Shown: positions 1 through 12,176, counted from the first letter of the stretch. The stretch: DNA of 64,000 nucleotides from Onchidella celtica (GCA_963931925.1 OZ007571.1:61077519-61141518), one strand, 5' to 3'. Notes: generated by a model from the sequence alone, not told the origin. Numbers and translations: made by a program.

Positions 1-1134
1 GTCGGTGCGTTTTTTACATACATTTGTGACACAACAAGGAAGCCATTTTATTGTCCGTTTTTCTGCCGGTAGCCAGTGCAAGCCCTGCAGTAGAGATGTT
101 GCGTGATCTCTTTTCCTTTTCTTAAGGATTAACCGTGCTGCATTATTCGGTACTATTTGCAATTTTTAAATGTTTTCCCTGCTGACTCTGTCATGACAAC
201 TTCAAAAAAGATCTTAAAAGGTGAAAAAAAAAATAACCAACTGTTTTACTTGAGTTGTATTCTTATACATTTTTAGTTACTAGATGAAATTCCCGGCATT
301 ATCCGGGATAAACCTGTGAACCCACCGTTCCATCTCTCTCTCCTTTTGATCTAGAAAGCTTCCCATATTCTACAGTCTTACTACAGATTTCATGAGTACC
401 ACAGCACTACGCACTCATTTGTGGTTGGGAAATTGCTCTCACAGAATTGGGCGCGTATTAATACATCGTTTCCGGTGCGGTGGGCTTACTATAGGGAGCC
501 AAAACATAGATCATTGTATTTTACTTTTTTACGACTTTTTATTTAAAAATACCTGAAACTTGAATCAACATAATCGGTCGATACAAAAGCGATTGGGCTG
601 GATTAGTTGACACTTAAGAAAATTACTTTTATAATTTCTGAAACTGCCATTTAGGCTGTAGAGTCGAGCAACAAAAAAGGGGAGAAATTGCACCACAATG
701 AATTACTCCCGCCACTATTTTTTTAAATAATAAGATAAGATCTCTATGGATAAGATACATCTTTGAAATGAATTGTGTAACAAATCCCAGACTGGGAGAT
801 GTAATAAGTTATGACAGGACAACAATCACGAACGAACACGTTTAACACTTAACAGAACAACCCATCAGACTCACACATTTATTAAACATAATTATACAGA
901 TAATAGCGCAATTACACACATTATATTATTGAAATTAACTGCCGTACAACGGCCTTATTCTCACATGCACTCTTCCTCGGATCCACAACCCGGTAGTTAC
1001 TTCCTAAAGGCACTTCGGCCTCAGCCTCTCCCCTCAGGGTCTTAATAGCACATTAATAATTCACTGGCACCGCAGTCTCTCAATATCACCTTCCTATTGT
1101 CATACACCTTAGCATTCCACTAGCACCTCAGCAG
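1..1134. other. Non-coding, no gene recognised
   Basis: AT-rich sequence with no long ORF and no recognisable element. I see nothing in it beyond short homopolymer runs. Confidence 0.5.
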
Positions 1135-1229
1135 GGCAATAGCACATTATCATTTCAATAGCCCATCAACATGGCAATAGCACATTATCATTTCAATAGC
1201 TCATCAACATGGCAATAGTACATTATCAC
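1135..1229. repeat. 38-bp tandem repeat, 2.5 copies
   Basis: Units start at 1135, 1173 and 1211 with GGCAATAG and are nearly identical; the third copy breaks off after 19 bp. The spacing is exactly 38 bp. No coding capacity. Confidence 0.85.
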
Positions 1230-1719
1230 ATTCACTCTCATATCTACGTCCCTGTCCGTGGCCTGACTGCCACGACTTTATGTGCCTCTACTGTCCTGCA
1301 CCGACAGCCTCACTTCTGGCCTATGTGTGGCCTCCGGCCCTATGCTGGCCTATCCCCTGTGCTCACCGAGGCGGCTCTTTAGCCCGTCCCCGACACCAGT
1401 CATCACTGGAAAAAACACTCTCATCCGTCTTCCGACTGCTCCCCTTATGTTCGCCCGCTGGGCTCTTACTAGCGTCCGTTCAGTAGGACCTTCTAACTTG
1501 CAGTGATAGTAATACAGCGCTTTCGCCTCATTCAGACCCCCCACCACTCATAACAGCACGCTTTAACTTACTTGTCTACGTGCGTTAATTTTACTCTCCT
1601 CCTTTCCCCCCGTAATTATTAACTATCGCTCACTCCATTCGTGATAAATTGTAACTATATTCTTTGAATCAGCATGAGAAAAAAGTGAAAAAGAAAAACA
1701 AACGCAGCTATCGACCCTC
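1230..1719. other. Non-coding, no gene recognised
   Basis: Short overlapping ORFs on both strands (up to 74 codons) show no family motif and are read as chance. Confidence 0.5.
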
Positions 1720-2095
1720 GTCGATATGACACGTAGGACTGATGAGATGTTTGCTCACAGGAGTGACATCCCTCCTATCTGGATCTGCCGGTCATGATGT
1801 CCTTCCGCTGTTGATTTGATGTAGGAAATGCGGTCCTACCCCAGTCAGCAGCCCTAGGGAAATCCGATGCATGGGATTGACGTCGTTTGCGCGTAGGATT
1901 GACGCCGTGCCTACATAGATCTGCTATACGACCTGGCACCGACATCTGTTTGACGTAGGAAATCCGCTCCTACTATAATCTTTCCAATCATATACAGATC
2001 TACGTCGGATTGACGTAGGGATACCAGCTGGGACGATAATCCTAGTCAAATCTACGTTGGATTGGCGTAAGGTGCTGACACGGAAGATTACCTCG
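1720..2095. repeat. Degenerate repeats rich in GACGTAGG
   Basis: The motifs GTAGGATTGACG, GACGTAGGAAATCCG and close variants recur several times. At 2000-2018 a perfect 7-bp hairpin is formed by CTACGTC, a 5-nt loop and GACGTAG. The period is irregular, so this is an old, decayed tandem array or a fragment of a palindromic mobile repeat. Confidence 0.5.
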
Positions 2096-2920
2096 AGGAA
2101 TTCGTAGATCAATATATAGACCATACAAATAATATATTATATATATAGAGAGAGGGAGAGAGAGACCAATAGAACAGAGTTGTCTGTTGCAATTGTGTGC
2201 ACTTGTGAGAATACACTTGTGCCATTTCAAGACAGTGCCAGTGCTGTGTATCGGTAACATAAAAATAATAACATTTCAATAAAATGGAACGAAAACAAAC
2301 AGCACCGGCAGAGCTTTTGTGAACTATTGGACGATGTTTAATACCGGCCGGTCCTGTCGCGCCCGTGAGAGATGAATTCTTTTCTAAATGTCAGACATGT
2401 TAATGTGTAGTCTGACATTAGTCTGTCTAGCTGGTGATCTGCTATTGCCATTAGTCCAACCGAATAAACACTGGTGAGACTATACAATGTATTTTGTTTG
2501 AATTGTAATTCTCTCTGGTTTCATTATCTGTAAATGTTAAACCTTTTCTTCCAGTGAATAGTCTTTACAATTTACGAGAGACGAGATAACCGGGCAGTAA
2601 TAAAGTTCGAGTAATGCAAAGTTATCTCGGATAATACGAAGCTTTGTGAGAGTGAAAGTACACGATATGTTTTGAAGTGCGCTTTCCCAAATCGTCACTG
2701 CTCTGTGCTAATAGCACATGCCATTTTTGACACTTTTGAGATATTAAGCAAAAACTGTTTCTTTTCCTGTCATTTGGTGACTTATGCTATTATGATTCTA
2801 TTGGATTATTACATTTTCCTTTTGGCGTATTGAATATTATCTAATAGCTCTCATGCCCAGGACTGCAATGAAACGTCAATTGCTTGTCGACATAACGCGA
2901 CCTGAGTCTGTTCATTCTAT
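2096..2920. other. Non-coding, no gene recognised
   Basis: Contains a short GA-rich tract near 2148-2163. No motif or repeat relation was noticed in the remainder. Confidence 0.5.
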
Positions 2921-3145
2921 CTCCATTTTCTAAAAACTGGAGATCTTATAGTATGTAGAAGAGGTATGACAAATTCACACTTTATCACTTGTTTAAAATG
3001 TGTTGTGGCACTTATCAAGCTGTTTCACAGTTCCGATTTATTATAACTCTTTATCATAATACTAAAGCCAACAATGTTTAACGTGGAATTTCTCAGTTGT
3101 GCAAAAAGTTGAGCTGGAACAAACAAAAACTGAGGTCGCGAGAAG
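2921..3145 (+). repeat. Dispersed repeat family R2, copy 1
   Basis: About 225 bp, clearly related to 51347-51590 (same strand) and 29598-29819 (opposite strand). Shared landmarks are GTAGAAGAGGT, GTTGTGGCACTTATCA and CAGTTCCGATTTATT. A broken fourth copy lies at 12100-12176. The family is unknown to me. Identity looks like roughly 75-85 percent by eye. Confidence 0.75.
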
Positions 3146-3486
3146 TCTGACACACATGTATGTCATGATCGTACAGCAGTGAGGAAATGTTGCGATAGTT
3201 GTAGTCGGTACGTCTGAATCTTTTCTATTAAATTTATTTCCAACAGTTGGGAAGGGGCTTGGGGGAGGGGAGGGGCTGTGGGAGGTGGGAAAGAAGGGGG
3301 AGGGGGGGGGGAATCGTGAGGTCGAGATGAAAAATAATGATCGAGATCGTGTATAGTTCTCTGCTCTAGAGGACTCTATGTTGCATCTAAAAATATCTTG
3401 TCATTCATTTGGATATCAATTTTTGTCGGGTCGTACTGCAATGTACAGAATGCTGTCAGTAGTGCTGTGCTTAACCTGACTGTAGT
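3146..3486. other. Non-coding with G-rich tract
   Basis: A strongly purine-biased, G-run-rich stretch lies at about 3247-3313. No gene. Confidence 0.5.
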
Positions 3487-3996
<510 letters not shown>

Positions 3997-4689
3997 AAAC
4001 AAAAAGGCGTTTATCCACCTGATGAAATATTTCATTAGATCAACATCATTCCACCTTTTCTAACCCCAATCTCTCAAGTTACGTCGTCAACTGCTTTACC
4101 CCCCCCCCCTAACACCCTCCCCCCCCCCCCCACACACACACATCTGTAAATTGAAAAGGGACCCCATGACCTTTATTATCAAGAAGCCAGCCGGCTTATC
4201 ACTAAACTCAATCATTCTATTGACTGTCGCCGAGGGTTCGTGAGTGTCAGAACTGCGGACGTTCCCACAAGCGATTAAACTCCCGACAAGAAGCAGGCTG
4301 TGATTTTTCTATTCTGTTCTCGATCTCATCTTCCATTTTCTCGGAACAAACGCACTCACTAATTGGAATTAAACAGGACTCGCACTTGAGACTTCGCATA
4401 TTTCAAAGTAATTAACTGAATCGATATCGTCTCACTGTGCAAAAGCTTACATTGAAATACGAGAAAAAATGTGACCCACCTGGTCAGATCGATAACTAAT
4501 CGGGATCTGGTTATAATGGAGTACATTTTAAAACTGATTTTAAAGGGGTCTGTTTTTTCATATTGAATCTCGTCGGGTATTTTCTATATTGTTGTATGTG
4601 CATTTTTTTGCCTTTTCAAGAAAACGAGGATTGAAAGTTTGAAGAGTTGTGTAAAATCAGTGGAATAACGGATACAGGATTAGATCTTC
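3997..4689. other. Non-coding, C-rich and CA-rich patch
   Basis: C-runs followed by CACACACA lie at 4100-4142. Nothing else recognised. Confidence 0.5.
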
Positions 4690-4965
4690 TACTTCTTCTT
4701 AAACCCTTGAACCCTGTGTGGGGCATAGGTCACCCACCAAAGTCCTCCACCCTGCTCTGTCTTGGGCTCCGGCCTCAATATGGCTCCCACGAGAGTCCCA
4801 GCATTTTTGTTTCGTCTGCAAGTTGATCTTTGCCATGTTGTCTTGAGACGCCCGCGGGTTTGTTTGCCTTGGGGGTTCCATTTGAGGGCCTGGCGAAGGA
4901 TGCTGGTTTAGGGTTTTCGGAGTGTATGTCCAAACCGCCCCGACTTTCTACAGCATTACATCACA
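4690..4965 (-). pseudogene. Decayed 3' end of a non-LTR retrotransposon ORF2
   Basis: Read on the minus strand, the translation shows the peptide KWNPQGKQTRGRLKTTWQR in one frame, preceded by GHTLRKP and an in-frame stop. After a frameshift it continues with QDRAGWRTLVGDLCP and ends at a stop. This order (a KWNPQGKR-RGRPxxTW-type motif, then a DRxxWRxLV-type motif close to the C-terminus) is known from the C-terminal tail of LINE ORF2 proteins in aquatic invertebrates. Upstream RT and endonuclease are absent, so it is a 5'-truncated, dead copy. A short AAG-rich tail (AAGAAGAAG on the minus strand) follows the stop. It is not obviously the same family as the intact LINE at 42332-46295. Confidence 0.75.
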
Positions 4966-5339
4966 AAGACATAATTATCTCGAAAAGTTTCCAACCGATT
5001 GGAATGACGCATACGCATAATAAAAGTAAGAGTGAGAGAACCAACCACTTTCATGGCAAAACCTCAGACTTGGTAAGACGTCGCATACAAGAATGTGACA
5101 AATGTCCATCGATATTTTGAACACACATTATAAAGATACAGAGATATAAACATCAAGCTAAACCATAGTTTCCACCTGGACCAATAGAAATGACGTTTTC
5201 GCGGCTCGGTGTCAGCGATTGGTCTGAGAAACTGGTTCACAAGTCATTATGTCAGACCTACAAAAATTTGATGTTTAAGAAAAGAAGGTACAGCCTGATC
5301 TGCAGACTTATCATATTTTAAAAAATTAATATAGACATT
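4966..5339. other. Non-coding, no gene recognised
   Basis: One 96-codon ORF overlaps the LINE remnant and runs into this part. It has no domain and is taken as chance. Confidence 0.5.
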
Positions 5340-5540
5340 ACTTTACAGAACGGGGCTTTTCCCGTTAGATTTTTAATACAGAGGGCTTTTCCCGTCAGAT
5401 CTTTCACTTCTCTTTTATCTGGTCTTACCTAAAGGCACCTGAGAGCTGAAAGCTTGTGCAAAAAAAGAATTAACGAGAAAACTGTGAGAAGTGCAAAGCG
5501 GCCGTTATCGTGCCGATGTGCCGTTAAACTAACTCAAACT
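5340..5540 (+). repeat. Dispersed repeat R11, copy 1
   Basis: Shares TTTACAGAACGG, TTTTCC, CTGAAA and ATCGTGCCGA with 37555-38215. In that second copy a SINE interrupts the repeat. Unknown family. Confidence 0.6.
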
Positions 5541-5597
5541 CAGACGCAAACGCATGTCGTTTCAACTGAGAACGTCTACGTTTTGTTCATGGGTGTT

Positions 5598-5599
<2 letters not shown>

Positions 5600-5640
<41 letters not shown>

Positions 5641-5790
5641 ATGTCTCCTTTTTTGTTTTCTCTCTCTCTCTCTCTGTCTCTCTCTCCCCCTCCTCTCCCT
5701 CTTCCTCTTTCTTTCTCTCCGTCTGTGTGTGTTTCTCTATGTTTCCGTTTTCTTTTCTCTCCTTCTTTTCACCCCTCTCTCCGCTTTGCT
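5600..5790. repeat. CT-rich microsatellite
   Basis: Nearly pure TC dinucleotides at 5600-5633 and again at 5660-5690, with mixed pyrimidine sequence to 5790. The ORFs across it encode low-complexity Ser/Leu/Phe peptides and are rejected. Confidence 0.9.
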
Positions 5791-5861
5791 AGAAGATGAA
5801 AATATGTGTCAACTCCTCAATCTCGGCAACGTCCAAGAGTTAAATTTTTTTTTCTGTCTGG

Positions 5862-5960
5862 CAAGGGTTCCCCCGCCTGTCCTGTCTTTTTGTTAAATTC
5901 TGTCTATGGTCTTGCTCCTTCCTAGCACAAGATGGCCTTTGTCGTGCCCACGTGCTTTCT
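5862..5960 (+). repeat. Dispersed repeat R7, copy 1
   Basis: Related to 55455-55570 and 56110-56232. Common core: TTCTGTCTATGGTCTTGCTC, then TAGCACA, then a Ser/Phe-neutral CTTTCT and AACTCAAA tail. About 100 bp; unknown family. Confidence 0.65.
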
Positions 5961-6364
5961 CTGAACTCAAACTCCTTCAAAGGTAAAGATTAAAGTTGTG
6001 AAAAAAAAATTAGCTGTATCAAAAGCAAAAGAGCTAGCGCAAATTTCAATTAAGTTTGTCGCCGCTCGTACATCTCGCATTTACCACGTGAAACGTTGAA
6101 GGTGCACTCACTTTGACCTGGGGAAATTCATTTGGAGATTTTGAAATTAATGAAGGTCAAGTAATTTTTGGAGTTTTCTTTGTGTCGCTGATTCATCCTT
6201 TTTGTTGTTGCCACAAACGCACGCGGCCCCCATGACGTCTTCACTTCTTGCTAACTCCTCGGTGCACACAACTGCACATTGTGCACCGTGTTCTATCCAT
6301 CTCGCCGAGTTGTGTGGATGACCCTACGCATCTCAGCATTTATGATAACCCATTTTTATGTGCA
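5961..6364. other. Non-coding, no gene recognised
   Basis: No repeat relation or motif noticed. Confidence 0.5.
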
Positions 6365-6570
6365 GATTCCTTTCCTTCTGAAGTGGTACCTTTTGTCGTG
6401 TGCCTTTCGAAGTCAGTTACAAGTACTTAAAATAGGCATGAGGTTGAACTCCTTTGCTTAATGTTTGGCCAGAACGTGTTATAAATGTCACTGAAACCCG
6501 ACCAAAGGGCACTGGGGAACAGAAATATAACAGTATTCAGCACTAGAGCCAACTCATGAATAAGTAATGC
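6365..6570 (+). repeat. Dispersed repeat R6, copy 1
   Basis: Collinear with 10062-10275 over about 205 bp, for example TGAAGTGGTACCTTTTGTC, CAGTTACAAGTA and GAGCCAACTCAT. Identity is around 80 percent by eye. Function unknown. Confidence 0.8.
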
Positions 6571-6804
6571 CTTATTTCATAATGGGCAGAATGGTCCAGC
6601 TTACCCCGCGGCTGATAAACTTAATTATGCTTTCAGTGGCATCTGGATTCGCATCCCTTTACACTCCATGATCATTTACTTCTGTGTGGGAAAGTTCTGC
6701 CATACTGCCCAACGGTAACTCAGGAAGGAGATATTTGTTACTAACAAAACACAGGCGGAAGTGTAAGGCTATAAAACGTGGCATTGAAAAGGTTCAACTT
6801 CGAA

Positions 6805-7206
6805 ATAGTAATGGGGGACACGGTGGTTTGGAGGCAAGATGTTCGCCTCCCATGCCAAAGGTACCGGGTTCAAATCCCGGTCGGTGCAGGCATGTTGGAA
6901 TTTTGGGATTTTTCTCATATTTCCATGTCCCTGATCCTATGGTGGGTAGGATAGATCACCTTGGATTCTCAGATAAGGTCGAAAAATTCGGAGGGCCCGT
7001 GTGCACGTTGCGCACGTTAAAGGTACCTTGACAGCTGAAAGTCGAGAAGAGCTGAACAGGCAGGGACCCAGGCAAAAATTCTAAAAAAAAATTCAACCCT
7101 ACCATAATGATAAAGACACAGACAAGAACAAGAAACATACGAACAAGAATAGTCAGGTGTAAATGCCAAGGGCAGCGAAACCTCCTAAAATAAAGAGCTA
7201 AAACAC
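6805..7206 (+). mobile_element. tRNA-derived SINE, full length (~400 bp)
   Basis: The 5' head is tRNA-like: an A-box-like segment around 6823-6837, and a clear B box GGTTCAAATCC at 6867-6877, as in RNA polymerase III promoters. The body (CCTGATCCTATGG, CTCAGATAAGG, GCACGTTGCGCACGTTAAAG) is shared with six other copies here. The 3' tail has AGGTGTAAATGCCAAGGGC and CAGCG..CCTCCTAA. Imperfect 13-bp target duplications flank it: 6792-6804 GTTCAACTTCGAA and 7207-7219 GTTTAACTTTGAA (11 of 13 match). Non-autonomous; it would depend on a LINE for movement. Confidence 0.88.
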
Positions 7207-7436
7207 GTTTAACTTTGAACATTAAAACCCTCCAGGCGCATAATAGGAATTTATGCTCACGATTTTGTTTGTTTATTTGGGAGTTACAAAATTTCTGTTT
7301 AACTATAACGGCGTATTTCGAGATTTTGAGTTTGTCTCAGAGTTCTGGCCAGAAGTTTTGCAACCCGCTTTTAGTACTGAATGGCTGGGGCACCATGGTA
7401 AATTTAACCGCTGAGACACCACGTAACTGCTACAAT

Positions 7437-7445
7437 GTCTGTCTA

Positions 7446-7535
<90 letters not shown>

Positions 7536-7853
7536 CGTCCGTCCCTCCCTCCCTCCGTCGTCTCCTCCCTCCAGCCAGCTAGCCATCCATCCATCCATCC
7601 ATCCATCCATCCATCCATCCATCCATCCATCCGTCCGTCCGTCCGTCCGTCCGTCCGTCCGTCCGTCCGTCCATCCATCCATCCATCCATCCGTCCGTCC
7701 GTCCGTCCGTCCATCCGTCCGTCCGTCCGTCCGTCCGTCCGTCCATCCGTCCGTCCGTCCGTCCGTCCGTCCGCCCGCCCGCCCGCCCGCCCGTCCGTCC
7801 GTCCGTCCATCCATCCATCCATCCATCCATCCATCCATCCATCCATCCATCCT

Positions 7854-7950
<97 letters not shown>

Positions 7951-7951
7951 A
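7437..7951. repeat. Compound tetranucleotide array
   Basis: TCTG, TCCG, TCCC, TCCA, TCCG, GCCC and finally TCTA blocks in one 4-bp phase. ORFs of up to 268 codons on both strands cross it and are artefacts. Confidence 0.97.
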
Positions 7952-8286
7952 TGCCCACTTTTCTGCCTGTCTATTTAATGCGCATTCAAATGCCTTACAA
8001 AGACGATGTTGTCTCATCTAAACCACTCAAAGTCCTCATTAATGATGTTGTGTAGAGTATGGATCAGATCGTCAATGATAATTACCCGGAATTTTCACAT
8101 CAATTATTGAACGTAAATCAAATGAAGCATTTTACACTGAACACTTGACATTTGTGGTCATTCAATACTAATCATTCATCATTATTTTGACCTGATTCTT
8201 GAAAAATCTGATGAAGTATTAAGCAACAAAAAAAAAAAAAAGACACACTAAAATGTACATTGGGAAACGACTCATACACAAATTAG
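7952..8286. other. Non-coding spacer between two arrays
   Basis: AT-rich, with an A-run at 8227-8240. No gene. Confidence 0.5.
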
Positions 8287-9070
8287 ATCCATCCATCCAT
8301 CCGTCCATCCATCTGTCCGTCCGTCTGTCCATCCATCCATCCATCCATCCATCCATCCATCTATCCATCCATCCATCCGTCCGTCCGTCCGCCCATCCTT
8401 CCATCCGTCCATGCATCCTTCCATCCATTCATTCATCCTTCCATCCATCCATGCATCCATCCATGCATCCATCCATCCATGCATCTATTCATGCATCCAT
8501 CCATTCATCCATACATCCATCCATCCATTCATCCAGGCATCCATCCATCCATCCATGCATGCATGCATCCATCCATCCATCCATCCATCCATCCATTCAT
8601 CCGTCCACCCACCCATGCATCCATCCATGCATCCATCCATCCATCCATCCACCCATGCATCCATCCATCCATCCATCCACCATGCATCCATCCATGCATG
8701 CATGCATCCATCCATCCATCCATCCATCCACCCATCCATCCATGCATGCATGCATCCATCCATCCATCCATCCACCCATGCATCCATCCATGCATCCATC
8801 CACCCATCCACCCATGCATCCATCCATCCATCCAACCATCCATCCATCCATCCATGCCTCCATGCATCCATCCATCCATCCATGCATCCATCCATCCACC
8901 CTTCCATCCATCCATGCATGCATCCATCCACCCATCCATCCATCCATCCGTCCTTTCTCCCGTCCTTCCTTCCTTCCTTCCATCTATTCATCCGCCCGTC
9001 TGTCCGTCCATCTGTCTATCCGTCTGCCTGTCTTCCTATGACACACAACACACACACACACACACACACG
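8287..9070. repeat. TCCA/TGCA tetranucleotide array with CA tail
   Basis: CATC units are interspersed with CATG, CATT and CACC variants to about 9033, then (CA)n at 9048-9068. ORFs up to 262 codons here are low-complexity HPSI peptides and are rejected. Confidence 0.97.
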
Positions 9071-9602
9071 CATACATTTCAATAAAAGACACAAACAGTA
9101 GCTGCCGTTAATTTCGTTAAGTAGTTTGGGATTTATGTCTCATAATTCTTCATGTTTTCTGCCCTCCTTGCTTTTCTGAACTCAAGTCTCCCTGAGGGCA
9201 CTTCCAGTATGACGTATCTCCTCCCGACAGATAACATACACACGTGAACACGCACACAGTCACACCATTGACACATATAAACCAAGAGGTGTACCAAAAA
9301 ACATAACGTCATGGTGCTGACCTTTTAAGCCTAAGTCATTTTTTGCACTTCTGAGAAAATCGCAAAAAACTTATTTAAATTCTTTTGAAATTCATGTCAG
9401 ACTTAGGCCAAAATGACTCCAGGTAAAGGTGGCCATCATCCATGTTGGCTGAAACAACCCCGAACCAAAATGGCCTACGTCTGTGAATAAGTTAGGCATA
9501 GGCCATTACAGAAAGTTTTACTTCCAGGATAATGGCTTGGCACTTTTGAATGATTTTTACATTAATAGGTAGAATGCGCATGACGTCACAGAGTTTTTGT
9601 TT

Positions 9603-9630
9603 TGTACTTCCGCCAAACAAGATGGCCGGT
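9603..9630 (+). promoter_or_regulatory. Promoter-like block (ETS-like, YY1-like, upstream CRE)
   Basis: ACTTCCGCC resembles an ETS site and AAGATGGCC a YY1 site; TGACGTCA (CRE) lies just upstream at 9581-9588. Such a combination is typical of TATA-less animal promoters. It sits 50-70 bp before the ATG of the THAP-like ORF. This is motif matching only. Confidence 0.35.
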
Positions 9631-9676
9631 GGATCAGCTGATGAGTGTAACTTCGAGATGTGTCTAAGCAGTTAAA

Positions 9677-9877
9677 ATGCCTGCTGGTGGCATTGCAGTT
9701 GACTGTTATGACAGAGGTGGAAAGGATGTATCCAAACTGGTCCGATTCCCTACCATCCGTGTAAACAAGAGAAAGGAAGTGAAAGAATTAACCGAACGTC
9801 TCCCATGTGCGTATACACACGTGTCATTGTTTACAGTAGTGAACTCGCCGCCGATTGGTTCGCGACGGCTTAGGTGA
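9677..9877 (+). pseudogene. THAP-like N-terminal exon remnant
   Basis: The 66-residue ORF begins MPAGGIAVDCYDRGG and has VRFP at residues 22-25. In THAP domains (C2CH zinc DNA-binding modules of cellular factors and P-element-type transposases) the start is typically MP..C....C...., with a RFP-like triplet near residue 25. Here Cys10 and the RFP triplet fit, but the first Cys is replaced by Gly5 and the conserved Trp is missing. A strong 5' splice-site match (GGTGAGT) falls at the end of the ORF near 9872, so this may be a first exon captured by the surrounding TIR element. It cannot fold as a zinc-binding THAP domain as it stands. Alternatively the likeness is chance, because only about 25 residues are comparable. 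Confidence 0.35.
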
Positions 9878-10061
9878 GTCCCGACAGACAAGATGGTGGA
9901 TATGCGCATTCTACCTATACATGTAGATGCACCATGGATAGGGCAATGGCGTAACAGGTACATTCTGTTTTGGCCTAAGTCTGACTTAGGCCAAAAGGTT
10001 AGCACCATGACGATACGCGCACCAGCTCGCGAGCCCAAACACAGTCATACGCATGGTCATC

Positions 10062-10275
10062 CTTTTGGTCTGAAGTGGTGGTACCTTTTGTCTTTTTCCT
10101 TTCGAAGAACGTGACAGTTACAAGTATTTAAAAACAGAAATGAAATGTTGAATTCTTTTACTTAATATTTGACCAGATAGTGTTGTAAATGTCAGTGAAA
10201 CCCGGCCAAATGGCACTGGAGAACAGAAATAATATAGTTTTCAGTACTGGAGCCAACTCATAAATAATTAATCTA
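10062..10275 (+). repeat. Dispersed repeat R6, copy 2
   Basis: Collinear with 6365-6570. It begins about 50 bp after the 708-bp TIR element. Confidence 0.8.
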
Positions 10276-11102
10276 TCTATCTATCACAGACGCTGAAACG
10301 TCATGTAGACCCGGAAGCGCAATCTTACACGCGCAAAGACGAACGTACAGACACGGTTACACCTAGAGGCGTAGTCACGCACGCATGCACGCACGTGCAC
10401 GAACACTCACCTTCACGCACAGACACTGATACTGCACCTGGGGAGGGGGGCGTACTCACACATACACACACATAATCCTCCCCGCACACTCATACCTGCA
10501 GGCGCCCCAGCTTACACACTTCAACGCACTCTCTCATCAAAGAAGCCGCCTGAGCTCACGAGAGAATCCCACAATACCGCATTTCACACAGTCCTAGTAC
10601 ATTGTCCTTCTGGCATTCCCATTGTATTGGTAATCCTTGTGCTCAGTATAAAAGACCAGTTAACCCTGTTGACATGAAGAGAACACAGATGTGACATTTA
10701 AAAGGGTTGGTTTTTTTTGTTGTTGTTTTTTGTTCGGGCTCGGGTTGAACTGCGATTTGGTCTGTAACCAAAGTGTGCACAACTCCGTGAATTTCATGTT
10801 GGATACAAATAAATGGATGCATGAAGAAAGAAAGAAAGAAAGAAAGAAGGAAAGAAATGGATAAACTGATAGATAAAATAAGTAGATGTGTAGATCATAA
10901 CAGTAAAGTATCGAGATAAATACATAATAAATAGATTAGCCCTTCTAACTCTGGACCAGCTTTCTGTTACGATCATCCTGACCGAACTGTAGTCCTTTGT
11001 ATCCCAGAACTGTCAACTGACTTCTATGTTGTCAGCTGTTCTTGAACCCTCACTTGGGTTATTTCTTTAGCAGTTGACGGTTTTAAGTGACTTTTAAAGT
11101 AG
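10276..11102. other. Non-coding, CACG-rich and GAAA patches
   Basis: Irregular ACGC/CACA-rich sequence at about 10375-10480 and a (GAAA)n tract at 10822-10856. No gene. Confidence 0.5.
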
Positions 11103-11224
11103 ATTTCCAGCAATATGTAGGGAGAGGTGAAGAACCGAATTTCAGATCATACTTTTTGATTCTGCTCGAAGAAAATGCTTGTTTTCGCGGCTGAAAAAAA
11201 AAATGTAAATAAATAATATGAAGG
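11103..11224 (+). repeat. Dispersed repeat R5, copy 1
   Basis: Related to 58739-58868 (CCAGCAATATGTA, GATTCTGCTCG, GAAAATGC, AATAAATAAT). A second block at 11800-11893 matches 58925-59005, so the tetranucleotide array at 11325-11670 apparently grew or inserted inside this copy. Confidence 0.65.
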
Positions 11225-11324
11225 ATTCATCTATTAAATTATTAGTAATATGGTATCCTTTTAAGACTGTGAACCAATGGCTTTACCACAGTAGAGGGAA
11301 CGAGAGTGAGGATGTGTGTATGGT

Positions 11325-11670
<346 letters not shown>

Positions 11671-12099
11671 CTCTTTTTCGTTCAATTACCAAGAGGGGTG
11701 GTGCAAATTGTTGACATGGATAATACGCGCGCAAGTCGACGGACGGAATATGACAAATTGATTCTTTTCGGTATCCTGAGTCTCAAGTTTCATTATTTTG
11801 GGCCTCATATAGCATAGTCACGGAGTTCTAGGTGCTTTAGAGTTCACCCTCCAGCTCCACTATTGTGAAGTAGCGCACTCTTGACCGGATGAAGTACCCA
11901 TTGTGCAGTACGCATTACTCAAGGTTCTTTTCGTACACTTAGGAATAAAATGACTTACAAATCTGATCAAATACTAAGCACTTGGCGGGGTGAGTGCCGT
12001 TTTTAACCCTCCAAGCCCCGAAGTGCCGTGTGACAGTAATCAGACACAGAAATGTAGCGTTTTAACAAAGAACAGTTTGTACGTAACGAGGTCAGATAC
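11671..12099. other. Non-coding, second part of R5
   Basis: 11800-11893 matches 58925-59005 (see R5). Nothing else recognised. Confidence 0.5.
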
Positions 12100-12176
12100 T
12101 ACTTGTTTGTCCCAACTCCACTTTTCTGCACAACTGAGAAGTTCGACGTTAAACGTTTGCGGCTTCTCCATATTAT
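12100..12176 (-). repeat. Dispersed repeat R2, interrupted copy
   Basis: Matches the start of the R2 copy at 29598-29819 (CCAACTCCACTT, GACGTTAAACGTTT). The 425-bp MITE begins exactly where the R2 likeness stops. Confidence 0.65.

Larger units (their letters stand above)
9565..9918. repeat. Inner 17-bp inverted repeat pair
   Basis: ATAGGTAGAATGCGCAT at 9565-9581 is perfectly inverted at 9902-9918. The pair encloses 320 bp with the promoter-like block and the THAP-like ORF, so it may be a separate element nested in the 708-bp one, or a second fold of the same element. Confidence 0.75.
9306..10013. mobile_element. 708-bp TIR element (MITE-like, TA duplication)
   Basis: Imperfect ~32-bp terminal inverted repeats: left end ACGTCATGGTGCT followed by ACCTTTTAAGCCTAAGTCA, right end the reverse complement with few changes. 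TA lies on both sides (9304-9305 and 10014-10015), as expected for Tc1/mariner-type insertion, although a TA match alone is weak. Inside are a perfect 29-nt palindrome (9968-9996), a second inverted pair (9565-9581 and 9902-9918) and a THAP-like ORF. No transposase of its own. Confidence 0.7.

Noticed and set aside
6805-6900. tRNA gene
   Set aside because: A/B-box-like head exists, but it is the 5' end of a dispersed SINE; cloverleaf pairing is poor and many copies exist.
7215-8055. ORFs of 135-268 codons on both strands
   Set aside because: Pure tetranucleotide array translation (YLSI, HPSI, DGWM type).
8253-9111. ORFs of up to 262 codons on both strands
   Set aside because: Translation of the TCCA/TGCA array; no domain.
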